Position numbers and translations under genes: made by a program | The notes under the pieces: generated by a model | The model's input: the letters and a program-made list of their open reading frames with translations, nothing else | The model's database searches: none | What the model was told of the DNA's origin: nothing | Assembly (NCBI GenBank): GCA_028293625.1 | Contig: JAQGOL010000040.1 | Span: 62,001 to 126,000 of the forward strand | Reading direction: 5' to 3' | Length of the DNA: 64,000 nt | DNA from: Chthoniobacteraceae bacterium | GTDB taxonomy: Bacteria; Verrucomicrobiota; Verrucomicrobiia; Chthoniobacterales; Chthoniobacteraceae | In this document: positions 6,901 through 16,015 of the stretch, piece by piece | How positions within the stretch are numbered: position 1 is the first letter of the stretch | Layout: each line of letters opens with the position of its first letter

Positions 6901-9060
6901 ATGAATGCCGGACGCGAAACCTCCACAAAGTTCACCTTCTTGCATGATGTCCGAATGCTGTTCGATGCTTTGCGTCGAGGCAAAATGTTGATCGCGTTTT
7001 GCACGTTGACATGCGCTTCAGTCGGAGCGTATTACGCGTTCTCAAGTCCCAAGATTTACTCTGCAAGAGCTGTCATTCAGGTGGAACAGGAGGAGCAGAA
7101 ATTGATGAATATCGAAGGAATGAAGGCTGAAGACCTTAAAGCATTGGAGATCATCAAAACATTCGAGCAAAGTATCACCGCCCCTGAGGTCTTGCTACGT
7201 GTAATTCGGCATGAGAAGCTAAACGCTGACCCTGATTTCCTTCCCGAAATCAGCCCGAATGCGTCCGAAACTCTACTTCAGGAAACGCTGGCAAAACACA
7301 TTGATGCCAAAATTCGTAGAGGCACCCGGCTGATCGACATTACCGTTGAACACCGTGATCCCAAAATGGCTCAGCGAATTGCGGAAGGAGTACTTAAGGA
7401 ATTTGCGGGATGGAACTTCGAGATGGAACGCGAGGCGGGACAACTCGCAAATAATTTCTTAGTCAAAGAAGCTGAACGACTCAAGGGCCGTTTGGCAAAA
7501 TCTGAACAGTCGCTCCAGACATACAAGGAAGAAAACCGGGGTGTATCCCTGGAAGACAAGCAAAGTATCACACTGGAGAATCTGAAGTCATTAAATGCCC
7601 GAGTCACACTGGCCCGGGCCGAGCGCATCAAGCTCGAGGCAGACTGTAGTGAATTAACCGGAACCGAAAATCGTAATCCAACCGCGATGCAGATTAGCGG
7701 CGTAATTTCCACCACGCCCGCCATTGTCGAACTCAAAAAAACGATCGCTGAGCGGGAGGCACACTTCGCGACAATAGAGGAACGATATAAAGCCCAGCAT
7801 CCAAAATATATCGAAGCGCGGACTGAACTGGAAACACTAAGGAATGCATTGGAGCGAGCGGTTAAGGATGCCCGGGGCAATCTGGTTTCTTCCTACCAAG
7901 CTGCAGTCCTGACCGAACAGAAGCTACAGGACGCGCTTCGAGAACAGGAAACCCACGCCCTTGAACTCAATAAGATTCTGATGCCGTATGCCGCGTTTGT
8001 CCGCGACTTGGAATCAGATAGAGCGATTTTCGAATCGGTGCTGACACGCCTAAAACAAACCGATGTTATTAAAGATATATCGCAGGGCGCAATCAGAGTT
8101 GTGGCGAGACCTATGCTGCCAGAGCGGCCAGTCAGACCTAGAAAGGGTTTTATTTTGGTGCTGGCATCCTTAGCCGGATTATCCCTCGGTAGCTGCGCTG
8201 CGCTAGTCTCGTATGCTGCCGACTCTTCCCTGCGGACCGTCGAAAACGCCGAAGCGCTTCTTGAGATCCCGGTGCTGGGAGAAATTCCGAATACCAAACC
8301 ATCTAAAAGACTAACTAGACGGGGGCTGGATCCGTTCGCTTCATCCCCTATTACACTCGAGGCGTTTCATCACTTATCAATCGCCATTGCCTTCGAGCAA
8401 GATAAGGCATGTCGAAAGACGTTAATTTTCGCCAGTCCGTCTCCTGGGAAAGGTAAAACATATTGCTCAGTCAATTGCGCTGTTGCATTCGCACAGCAGG
8501 GAGCTAAAACATTGCTGGTCGATGCAGATTTTTCCAATCCGGAGATTAGTCGACTCTTTCTCACTGACGGGAAAATATCCGCAGCCACTCCCACGTCTGA
8601 CACGGGTAAAGATTCAGACTTCATATTCCAAAAGACACACATCGACAACTTATCGGTAATGGCACTATTTGCCGATGATACGACATCACGAAAATCGCTG
8701 AATTACAGAAATCTTCGTCAGCTATTGACTGTGGCTGAAGAGAAGTTTGATCGAGTGGTTATCGATAGCTCTCCCTTGCAGCGGACCAATGATGCAGTCA
8801 GCCTGTGTGATCTCGGGGGTGTGATCTGCTTGGTTGTTTGTGCTCGCACCAGCCCCAGTGAGGATACTATACGCGCCGTGAGTCGACTACGTGGAACGAA
8901 CGCATTAATTGCAGGTTTTGTCTGGAATCGATCAAATTTGCATAAAGATAATCGCTACCGCTCTCCATGGCCAATTCGAACACGGACAATCGAAAATCGT
9001 TTGCCAGAAAAGCGTGTATCCATCCCGGTAGCTCCCGCAAAAAAAACCGGGCGCATCTGA
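6901..9060 (+). CDS. Wzc-like chain-length determinant with cytoplasmic P-loop ATPase domain
   Basis: A 719-residue inner-membrane protein that sets polymer length together with the Wza-like exporter. Residues about 15-60 are a Wzz domain with the first membrane segment (MLIAFCTLTCASVGAYYAF). A long coiled coil follows (residues 170-380), then the second membrane segment (GFILVLASLAGLSLGSCAALV, near 415). The C-terminal ATPase domain has Walker A ASPSPGKGKTYCSVN, TLLVDADFSNPE and FDRVVIDSSPLQ. The BY-kinase Walker A' motif normally carries an Arg (DxDxR), which is absent, and there is no tyrosine-rich tail, so autokinase activity is doubtful. ATG at 6901 lies one base after the previous stop. 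Confidence 0.88.
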   Translation: MNAGRETSTKFTFLHDVRMLFDALRRGKMLIAFCTLTCASVGAYYAFSSPKIYSARAVIQVEQEEQKLMNIEGMKAEDLKALEIIKTFEQSITAPEVLLRVIRHEKLNADPDFLPEISPNASETLLQETLAKHIDAKIRRGTRLIDITVEHRDPKMAQRIAEGVLKEFAGWNFEMEREAGQLANNFLVKEAERLKGRLAKSEQSLQTYKEENRGVSLEDKQSITLENLKSLNARVTLARAERIKLEADCSELTGTENRNPTAMQISGVISTTPAIVELKKTIAEREAHFATIEERYKAQHPKYIEARTELETLRNALERAVKDARGNLVSSYQAAVLTEQKLQDALREQETHALELNKILMPYAAFVRDLESDRAIFESVLTRLKQTDVIKDISQGAIRVVARPMLPERPVRPRKGFILVLASLAGLSLGSCAALVSYAADSSLRTVENAEALLEIPVLGEIPNTKPSKRLTRRGLDPFASSPITLEAFHHLSIAIAFEQDKACRKTLIFASPSPGKGKTYCSVNCAVAFAQQGAKTLLVDADFSNPEISRLFLTDGKISAATPTSDTGKDSDFIFQKTHIDNLSVMALFADDTTSRKSLNYRNLRQLLTVAEEKFDRVVIDSSPLQRTNDAVSLCDLGGVICLVVCARTSPSEDTIRAVSRLRGTNALIAGFVWNRSNLHKDNRYRSPWPIRTRTIENRLPEKRVSIPVAPAKKTGRI

Positions 9061-9095
9061 GTTTCACAAATTGGATTTGGATTGCCGTTTGAAAT

Positions 9096-10400
9096 ATGAG
9101 AGGCGTCGGATTCTCTCCCTCCGCTTCGGAGGAACACCCGCTTCTTAAAGCTTCGCACGGAATACTGCTCATTTATCTGGCCGTTATCTATGCAGGATGC
9201 CTCCAATTTTTCATAACATTTTCTTCGGCATTACTCTACGGAACTTACCTGGTCATCGTCGGCTGCTTAACGATATCGCTTTTTATCAACTGGCACGTTA
9301 TTCGCCAATTGAAATCTATCGTTATTTATCTCATATGGATTTTTGCATATTTATTATGGGCGTCATTGGCAAGTGCAGACAACGTGGTCTTCTTCGAAGG
9401 AGTCAGGCTTTTCATAAAAAATGTTCTTTTGATTTCTGCTCTCGCTATAGCACTCACTTACAATACGATTCGACGTTTTTCGGGTTTTGTACAGCTTGCA
9501 GTTGTTGGCAATTGTTGTCTTTCTGTATGGGAGGCTTTTGATCCGGAATTGGTTCGGGCAATCGCACTTACCCGACAAGAAGATGCGACGGCTTTCAACG
9601 TGCTTCGTCCGGCGGGACTTTGGAGTAATCCGGACGAAGCAGCATTCGCGATTATATTTGCACTCTTACTATCGCGCTGGGCAAGCCCAAGGCTCGCGGC
9701 ACTAGGTCGTATAGCGGGCCTAACCGCTTTGATTTTAACCGCGTCGCGCACCGGGACTTACCTAACTGTATTTTGCATGCTAATATTGGCTGCTGAACGA
9801 CTTCGTAGTCTAAGACCCGCGTATCAACTTTTGATATTAGCATCCATTCTGCCTGCAATCGCAGCAATTTTGTTGACCGTCCAAGGTCTTTCGGTTCCAG
9901 ACATTAATGAGCACGGGCAGATTAGCCGGATCTTTGACATTAACGAGAGTACTCGTGACCCCGATGCTGCCTCGCGTCTTGAAATCGCTATAACAGCCGT
10001 CACCACTGCCCTCGATCATCCGTGGTATGGGTCGGGCCTGTTTACCTTTCAGTGCGAAGGCACGTTTCCTGCCGTTCTGGACGTTCCATCGCACAATGTT
10101 TACTTAACCGTTTGGGGTGAGGCAGGTCCGGTGGTTTTCGCCACCTATTTATTTATCCTAGCATACGGGTTATTTAAAAGTTACTTAACTCTATCTCCTA
10201 GCAGAGATTGCACAACTTTAATGCTTATGTGGATATGCTATCTCATAATTGGCATAACCTGGCATAACCAGTTCACATCGTTTTCCGGCATGCTATATAT
10301 ATCATTGCTGCTGCACCTGCATACAGTAATTCATCCATTCAAAAACCTATACTTTGCGATAGGTGATCAACGGAATAATGCAAATAGCTTCGAGCAATGA
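9096..10400 (+). CDS. O-antigen ligase/polymerase (Wzy-like) membrane protein
   Basis: A 434-residue protein with about ten membrane segments, probably joining repeat units in the periplasm. The Wzy_C family pattern is visible: ALILTASRTGTYLTVF (the SRTG turn), a large loop with DPDAASRLEIAITAVTTALDHPWYGSGLFTF, then PSHNVYLTVWGEAGPVVFATYLF. The arginine of SRTG and the histidine of HN are the residues usually conserved in this family. Polymerase and ligase cannot be told apart by sequence alone; the context (flippase, exporter, chain-length protein) favours a polymerase. The next gene overlaps by 4 bases. Confidence 0.85.
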   Translation: MRGVGFSPSASEEHPLLKASHGILLIYLAVIYAGCLQFFITFSSALLYGTYLVIVGCLTISLFINWHVIRQLKSIVIYLIWIFAYLLWASLASADNVVFFEGVRLFIKNVLLISALAIALTYNTIRRFSGFVQLAVVGNCCLSVWEAFDPELVRAIALTRQEDATAFNVLRPAGLWSNPDEAAFAIIFALLLSRWASPRLAALGRIAGLTALILTASRTGTYLTVFCMLILAAERLRSLRPAYQLLILASILPAIAAILLTVQGLSVPDINEHGQISRIFDINESTRDPDAASRLEIAITAVTTALDHPWYGSGLFTFQCEGTFPAVLDVPSHNVYLTVWGEAGPVVFATYLFILAYGLFKSYLTLSPSRDCTTLMLMWICYLIIGITWHNQFTSFSGMLYISLLLHLHTVIHPFKNLYFAIGDQRNNANSFEQ

Positions 10401-11800
10401 ACTTAAAACTCAAAGCTCTTAAGTTGAATATTGACTCGGCAAGGGGAAAACCTTCACTCGGTTGGTGCGATCGCGTATTCATGCGGTCAGTTAATCGCCA
10501 CATCTACAGTTCTGCTGCCTTTGTGGGAATAGCTACGAGCGCGACTAAAATCGTCGGCATGACGAAAGAAATTTTAGTCGCTGCCTTCTTCGGAATGAGC
10601 GGTGACCTAGACGCGTATCTGCTGGCAGTTCTGCTTCCGACATACATAATAAATGTTATCACCGGTTCAATTGATGCGTCATTTATCCCAGTGTATATCC
10701 AAGTAAGGGAGAACTTAGGCATCCAGGCCGCGCAACGGCTGTTTTGCGAAGTATTAATAATCACCACTCTCGCGCTTGTGATCGCGTCTATGGTTATGGC
10801 CACCACCGTTCCCTCGGCACTTTCCCTAGCATATTCTCAGTATCCCGCTAATCGCATCGAATTGATCCTAGGCTTATTTTATCTGACTTTGCCGTGTATC
10901 GTTCTGACCGGATTATGTGGGATATGCGAAGCCGTCCTCAATGCCAGCGAAAAATTTATATTCACTGCACTAGCCCCGTGCATAGTTCCAGTGATGACAA
11001 TCGCTTCGCTTCTCCTATTCGGATCTCGTGCCGGAATTTATTCGATCGCTTTAGGAGTAATAAGTGGGCTGGTCGCGCATCTATTAATTTTGACATATGC
11101 TGTAATCTCCCGTTCCATCAAGATGACATTGATGCCACATTTACGAGATCCGGCAATCATAAGAGTTTCCCGCCAATACTTTCCAACCATGGCAGCGTCA
11201 GCCATGATGTGCAGTACCGCGTTGATAGATCAATCAATGGCTAGCATGCTTGTCGCAGGAAGCGTGTCGGCTCTGAATTTTGGGAATAAAATCGTCGCCT
11301 TTGTTCTTACAATCGAGACCGCCGCAATTGGCACTGTTGTTCTTCCATATTTTTCCAGATTGGCCGCAACATCAGACTGGAGCGCACTGAAACGGACATT
11401 AATTACTTATGTGAAGCTGATTCTCCTAACAACGATTCCAATCACGATAATAGGAATGATGTTTTCTGAAAAACTCGTCGCGCTTTTATTTGAAAGGGGA
11501 AAGTTTGGGAGTGACGACACCGCGCGAGTTGCTTGGGTTCAGATGATGTTTTTCATCCAGATCCCGTTCTACAGTGTCTCGATCCTGATGGTTAAATTAA
11601 TTTCCTCACTTCAAGCCAATAAAATCTTGCTATGGGGCACAATAATCAGCGTGAGCTTAAACATTTTGCTCAATTTCATATTAGCAAAGAGCATGGGTGC
11701 AGCAGGAATTGCTCTGTCTACGAGCGTTGTATACGCCGTTTCTGCATTATACTTGACGATTATGGCGAGAAAGGCATTGGAGCAGCTGTCAATTAAGTAA
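10397..11800 (+). CDS. MurJ/Wzx-like lipid-linked oligosaccharide flippase
   Basis: A 467-residue polytopic protein of the MviN/MurJ branch of the MOP superfamily. It has GIATSATKIVGMTKEILVAAFFG in its first helix (broken by the usual G/K-rich patch), GDLDAYLLAVLLP, SIDASFIPVYIQV, ALNFGNKIVAFVLTIETAA, TVVLPYFSRLAA and VALLFERGKFGSDD; the LFERGKF element is characteristic of MurJ. Within this cluster it most likely flips the repeat unit, acting as the Wzx, rather than lipid II. It overlaps the polymerase stop by ATGA, which supports this start; an in-frame ATG at 10481 would remove a 28-residue lead. Confidence 0.85.
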   Translation: MNLKLKALKLNIDSARGKPSLGWCDRVFMRSVNRHIYSSAAFVGIATSATKIVGMTKEILVAAFFGMSGDLDAYLLAVLLPTYIINVITGSIDASFIPVYIQVRENLGIQAAQRLFCEVLIITTLALVIASMVMATTVPSALSLAYSQYPANRIELILGLFYLTLPCIVLTGLCGICEAVLNASEKFIFTALAPCIVPVMTIASLLLFGSRAGIYSIALGVISGLVAHLLILTYAVISRSIKMTLMPHLRDPAIIRVSRQYFPTMAASAMMCSTALIDQSMASMLVAGSVSALNFGNKIVAFVLTIETAAIGTVVLPYFSRLAATSDWSALKRTLITYVKLILLTTIPITIIGMMFSEKLVALLFERGKFGSDDTARVAWVQMMFFIQIPFYSVSILMVKLISSLQANKILLWGTIISVSLNILLNFILAKSMGAAGIALSTSVVYAVSALYLTIMARKALEQLSIK

Positions 11801-11804
11801 ATAC

Positions 11805-12899
11805 ATGCGTATCAGCATCATAATCTATTCACTTGGGAGCGGAGGCGCAGAACGTGTAGCGACAACGCTAGCAAATTATTGGGCGGCGAAACACTGGGAG
11901 ATTAATTTGATGGTATTGCAAGATGGGTTGAACATACCATTTTACGAATTGCATTCAGATGTATCTTATCACCCATTAGGAGTGTCCTGCAAGTCTGCTA
12001 ATTTACTCCAAGCTATTAGCCTGAATATTCATCGCGTCAGGGTTTTAAGGGCCTCTATACTCAATTTGTCGCCAGATGTGATCATCTCATTCATGTGCGA
12101 GACCAATGTAATTACTTTAATGGCGTCGGCTGGGTTAGGAATTCCAGTGATTGTACGCGAGGCAAACGATCCAAGAAACGAACCAATCGGGAGAATCTGG
12201 CAGGTCCTGCGGCGGCTAACCTATACGTCTGCCAAAAGTGTTATCCTTTTGAATAAACAGTCATTAAATTATTTTTCCGTCTCCATACGACGTCAGGTTG
12301 AAATAATTCCAAACGCGGTTAATGCATTTAAGTCATATAATTACTGTTCCGATACACACATCTCTAAAACAATAGTGTCTGTCGGACGACTCGTTAGACA
12401 GAAAGGGTATGATATACTTCTTGAAGCATTTAATCTCGTTGCCTGGAGAAATCCTGATTGGACACTCAGAATCTATGGAGATGGGCCGTTGCGTTCGTCG
12501 ATAGAAGCGCAGATCAAAGCTCTGGGATTGAGTGATCGTGTTTATCTTGAGGGGGTTACAAAAAATATTTCGGATGCTTACCGTTCCTCGGATCTGTTTG
12601 TTATGTCATCTCGATTTGAGGGATTTCCTAATTCTCTTTGCGAGGCTATGGCAGCAGGTCTGCCTGTCATCAGTTTCGACTGTCCGACGGGTCCGTCCGT
12701 CATAATCCGCCATGGCATTGATGGCCTCTTGGTTCCCCAGGAGGATACATGGGCGCTGGCAGAAGCGATGGAGAATTTAATAGCCGATAGAGACCGGCGT
12801 GAGGCGTTTGGAGAGAAAGCAAAAGAGGTTACCCTGCGTTTCAGCACGCCACAGATTATGAGCAAATGGGAGGAAATAATAGGTAGATTAGTACAATGA
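11805..12899 (+). CDS. GT4 glycosyltransferase (first of four)
   Basis: A 364-residue GT-B fold enzyme. The N-terminal half opens with IIIYSLGSGGAERVATTLANYW, the donor half has TIVSVGRLVRQKGYDILLEAF and the E-x7-E motif in SRFEGFPNSLCEAMAAGLP, followed by FDCPTGPSVIIRHGIDGLLV. The CPTGP pattern is common in AmsD/PglH-like transferases that add sugars to lipid-linked repeat units. Donor and acceptor cannot be told. It starts 4 bases after the flippase and its stop overlaps the next gene by ATGA. AT-rich with many ATA and TTA codons. Confidence 0.85.
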   Translation: MRISIIIYSLGSGGAERVATTLANYWAAKHWEINLMVLQDGLNIPFYELHSDVSYHPLGVSCKSANLLQAISLNIHRVRVLRASILNLSPDVIISFMCETNVITLMASAGLGIPVIVREANDPRNEPIGRIWQVLRRLTYTSAKSVILLNKQSLNYFSVSIRRQVEIIPNAVNAFKSYNYCSDTHISKTIVSVGRLVRQKGYDILLEAFNLVAWRNPDWTLRIYGDGPLRSSIEAQIKALGLSDRVYLEGVTKNISDAYRSSDLFVMSSRFEGFPNSLCEAMAAGLPVISFDCPTGPSVIIRHGIDGLLVPQEDTWALAEAMENLIADRDRREAFGEKAKEVTLRFSTPQIMSKWEEIIGRLVQ

Positions 12900-13678
12900 A
12901 AACCGATAAGAAGATGGAAAAAATAGGTTTGAGGGAGAAGGTGAGGAAAGAGGAATTTGAATCGATTCAGCACTTGTTCATACCTCAAACCCGTGTGCTT
13001 GAGCTCGGCGGCGGAAGCGGCTACCAGGCGGCGTTAATAGCGTCACTGGGTTGCGAGGTGTTGTCAATTGACGTGGAGCAGCGTGTCATGCCCCGGAGCT
13101 TGGTCTTCCCAGTGCAAAACTACAATGGAAAGGATATTCCTGCGGATGACGAAACATTTGATATAATATACTCTTCTAACGTTCTGGAGCATATTAAAGA
13201 TGTTGATTACACCCTGAAAGAAGTTCGTAGAGTATTAAAGCCGGAAGGAACGGTGATTCACTTTCTCCCGAGCCCTACGTGGCGGTTTTGGAACAGCGTA
13301 GCTCATTACGTGAATGTTATTCAGCGGCTCTTCGGCGGTCATCATAAATCGATCAACCAATCAGAAACCAGTTCTCATTCTTTGCCTCTAACTAATCCGC
13401 CGCAACGACACTCGCTCACTGAAGTGCTATCTTGGTGCTTTTTGGGAGCATTTAAACCGCATGGAGAATATCAAAATGCGGTAGTAGAACTGTTTTCTTA
13501 TCGCAGATCCCGATGGCGCACTGTATTCGAAGATGCGGGATTCAATATATCGGCCGTAGGTGGAAATGGTCTGTTTTACAGCGGTTACTTCTTATCTGGA
13601 TTGAGTATTAATACGCGTCGGCGCGCTTGCCGATTAATGGGCCATAGCTGCAATGTATTTATCATGAAACTGCGATAA
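12896..13678 (+). CDS. SAM-dependent methyltransferase (type 11) in polysaccharide cluster
   Basis: A 260-residue class I methyltransferase. SAM-binding motif I is VLELGGGSGYQAALIASLGC (residues 34-53), followed by VLSIDVEQ, FDIIYSSNVLEHI and a post-motif EVRRVLKPEGTVIHFLPSP, as in the Methyltransf_11 family. An insert rich in His and Ser (HHKSINQSETSSHSLPLT) sits in the substrate half. In this cluster it probably methylates a sugar hydroxyl, carboxyl or a polymer end, but nothing in the sequence tells which. It overlaps the preceding transferase by 4 bases and is followed one base later by the next. Confidence 0.75.
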   Translation: MKTDKKMEKIGLREKVRKEEFESIQHLFIPQTRVLELGGGSGYQAALIASLGCEVLSIDVEQRVMPRSLVFPVQNYNGKDIPADDETFDIIYSSNVLEHIKDVDYTLKEVRRVLKPEGTVIHFLPSPTWRFWNSVAHYVNVIQRLFGGHHKSINQSETSSHSLPLTNPPQRHSLTEVLSWCFLGAFKPHGEYQNAVVELFSYRRSRWRTVFEDAGFNISAVGGNGLFYSGYFLSGLSINTRRRACRLMGHSCNVFIMKLR

Positions 13679-13679
13679 C

Positions 13680-14888
13680 ATGAATAATAATCACATGCCA
13701 ATAACTGCAACCACGGACAAGCCATATTTGCGACCTGCCAAAGAGGCGCCTATGTCTAAGTTGCCTCATCTGTTTTTTTTAATCCGATCACTCGGGCACG
13801 GCGGTTCGGAGAGGCAACTCATTGAATTGGTTAAAGCGCTTGATACCACAAGTTTTAGAATTACCGTTGCGACATTCTACGACGGGGGACTACTGAGATC
13901 AGAGATGGAAGCATTGCCTGGTGTAAGCGTTTTGTCGTTTGGAAAAAGGAGCCGATGGGACGTTTTATCGCTTTTATGGAGAGTTTTCCGGACGGTGCGC
14001 CAAGAAAGACCTGATATCTTGTGGGCATATATCGGAATCGCATACGAACTCGTAGCTTTGCTCGGACTCGTTCTCCGCGTTCGCGTTGTCTGGGGTCTTG
14101 GAATGTCTGAAACTGATCAATCAAGGGAAGGCTGGGCAACGGTTGCGAGTTTCCGGCTGTGCGCGTGGATGTCACGACTTACCGACTTGATGATAGCAAA
14201 TTCATATTCTGGAATGTGTCACTATGCCAAAGAAGGTTATGCAAGTGAACGGTTGGCTGTCGTTTCCAATGGGATAGATACTGATCGCTTTCAACCAAAC
14301 CAAGTGGCACGTGTGCGCATCCGGGCCTCTTGGAGTGTTAGTGAATCTGAACTGCTAATCGGTATGGTCGGCCGTCTTGACCCGCAGAAAGATCATCCCA
14401 CCTTTTTGAGGGCTGCTGCTATACTTGCTTCCCAAAACCCGACAATTCGATTCGTGTGTGTAGGAGATGGGCCGAGCGTTTATCGGCAGCGGCTAATGCA
14501 GCTGGCACACGAGCTCGGTTTAGCAGATCGACTTATATGGATTCGCTCGTCAAATGACATGCCAGACATATACAACGCCTTCGATCTTGCAACACTCCCC
14601 TCTGCATATGGAGAAGGATTTGCCAATGTTGTAGGGGAGGCAATGTCATGCGGAATCCCAGTTGTTGCGACGGATGTGGGTGACTCCGCCTTCGTGGTGG
14701 ACAATCCGGAACAAATCGTCCCAAGAAATGATCCTGTAGCATTAGCCGCCGCATGGGAGCGATATTTTAAGATGTCGTCGGAGGAAAAAGTCACGATATC
14801 CCGAAAGGGTCGTGAACGGATTGTAAGCGAATTCGGCATCGCTCAACTTCGCGACCGAACGATTGCATTGATTCAAGGAATCCGATGA
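13680..14888 (+). CDS. GT4 glycosyltransferase (second of four)
   Basis: A 402-residue GT-B enzyme. The acceptor half contains LFFLIRSLGHGGSERQLIELV, the donor half LIGMVGRLDPQKDHPTFLRAA and an E-x7-E region AYGEGFANVVGEAMSCGIP followed by VVATDVGDSAFVV. The ATG at 13680 lies one base after the methyltransferase stop; a second in-frame ATG at 13752, just before the fold starts, could be the true start because the first 24 residues look unstructured. The stop overlaps the next transferase (14885) by 4 bases. The two transferases 13680 and 14885 share the VVxTDVGDS element and look like relatives. Confidence 0.84.
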   Translation: MNNNHMPITATTDKPYLRPAKEAPMSKLPHLFFLIRSLGHGGSERQLIELVKALDTTSFRITVATFYDGGLLRSEMEALPGVSVLSFGKRSRWDVLSLLWRVFRTVRQERPDILWAYIGIAYELVALLGLVLRVRVVWGLGMSETDQSREGWATVASFRLCAWMSRLTDLMIANSYSGMCHYAKEGYASERLAVVSNGIDTDRFQPNQVARVRIRASWSVSESELLIGMVGRLDPQKDHPTFLRAAAILASQNPTIRFVCVGDGPSVYRQRLMQLAHELGLADRLIWIRSSNDMPDIYNAFDLATLPSAYGEGFANVVGEAMSCGIPVVATDVGDSAFVVDNPEQIVPRNDPVALAAAWERYFKMSSEEKVTISRKGRERIVSEFGIAQLRDRTIALIQGIR

Positions 14889-16015
14889 GTAGAATAAAAA
14901 TCGTTCATGTAATCACGGGCCTCACTATAGGAGGAGCTGAAATGATGCTATTAAACCTTCTGTCTCGGATGGAAGATAGTCGATTTGAGACTAGTGTTAT
15001 TTCACTGACTGCCGGTGGAAGAATCTGCACGGCGATTGAGGCGCTCGGAATCAACGTCATGTCACTTGAAATGCAGCAGGGCCGTCCGTCGATCAAGGCT
15101 GCGGCATTACTTCTGAAATATCTCCGCTCGCAGAAGCCCGATCTCATTCAAGGCTGGATGTATCATGGCAATTTGGCGGCGCAGTTATGCGGCACGCTGC
15201 TCCGTATTCCGGTCTGTTGGTGCATTCAAAATTCATTCTGTTCTTTTGCATCAGAGAAGCCGCTTACCAGATTAGTAATTAAAATAATGGCGCGGCTGTC
15301 GGGGTCGGCGGCAAAAATCGTGTTTGTGTCGCATGTCGCTCGTTCTCAGCATGCCCGACTTGGGTTTCAGACTCGAAGCTCATGCGTGATCCCCAACGGA
15401 GTCGATCCAAGTATTTTTGAACCGGATTTTTCAGCAAGGCTAAGCGTTCGCGAAGAACTTGGCGTTTCATCCGCCGCCCGTCTCATAGGGCTAATTGGAC
15501 GCTACCATCCGCAGAAAGATCATGAAACCTTCCTTAGGGCGGCAGAATTTCTAGCGAGTACACGGAACGATGTTCATTTTGTGCTTGCAGGGACTAATGT
15601 TGATAATGACAACCCGGCGTTCAAACGATTTTTGAGCTCGCCATCCCTCCTGGGGCGGCTCCACTTAATGGGAGAGCGCTCAGACATGGCTCGCTTAATG
15701 GCGGGACTAGATATCGCCACATCGTCTTCCAGCTATGGCGAGGCCTTATCGTTAGCTGTAGCAGAGTCGATGGCGTGTGCGGTACCATGCGTAGTTACCG
15801 ATGTGGGTGACAGCGGATCTTTGGTTGGTGACACAGGAATTATAGTGCCTCCGAGAGATGCGCGCATGTTGAGCCAAGGTTGGGAACAGCTGCTGGCAAT
15901 CGGTGATAGCGCGCTCCGATCAATGGGTGAGGCTGCGCGTAGAAGAATTGAAGAACACTACAGCCTAAACGGGATTTCACACATGTATTGTGAGATGTAC
16001 AATTCATTAATATAA
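14885..16015 (+). CDS. GT4 glycosyltransferase (third of four)
   Basis: A 376-residue GT-B enzyme opening with KIVHVITGLTIGGAEMMLLN, with the donor-site pattern LIGLIGRYHPQKDHETFLRAA and SSSYGEALSLAVAESMACAVP, then CVVTDVGDSGSLVGDTGIIV. It belongs to the same broad group as the transferase before it. It overlaps that gene by ATGA and its TAA stop shares one base with the ATG of the following amidotransferase, so the three are almost certainly co-translated. Sugar specificity is not visible. Confidence 0.84.
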   Translation: MSRIKIVHVITGLTIGGAEMMLLNLLSRMEDSRFETSVISLTAGGRICTAIEALGINVMSLEMQQGRPSIKAAALLLKYLRSQKPDLIQGWMYHGNLAAQLCGTLLRIPVCWCIQNSFCSFASEKPLTRLVIKIMARLSGSAAKIVFVSHVARSQHARLGFQTRSSCVIPNGVDPSIFEPDFSARLSVREELGVSSAARLIGLIGRYHPQKDHETFLRAAEFLASTRNDVHFVLAGTNVDNDNPAFKRFLSSPSLLGRLHLMGERSDMARLMAGLDIATSSSSYGEALSLAVAESMACAVPCVVTDVGDSGSLVGDTGIIVPPRDARMLSQGWEQLLAIGDSALRSMGEAARRRIEEHYSLNGISHMYCEMYNSLI

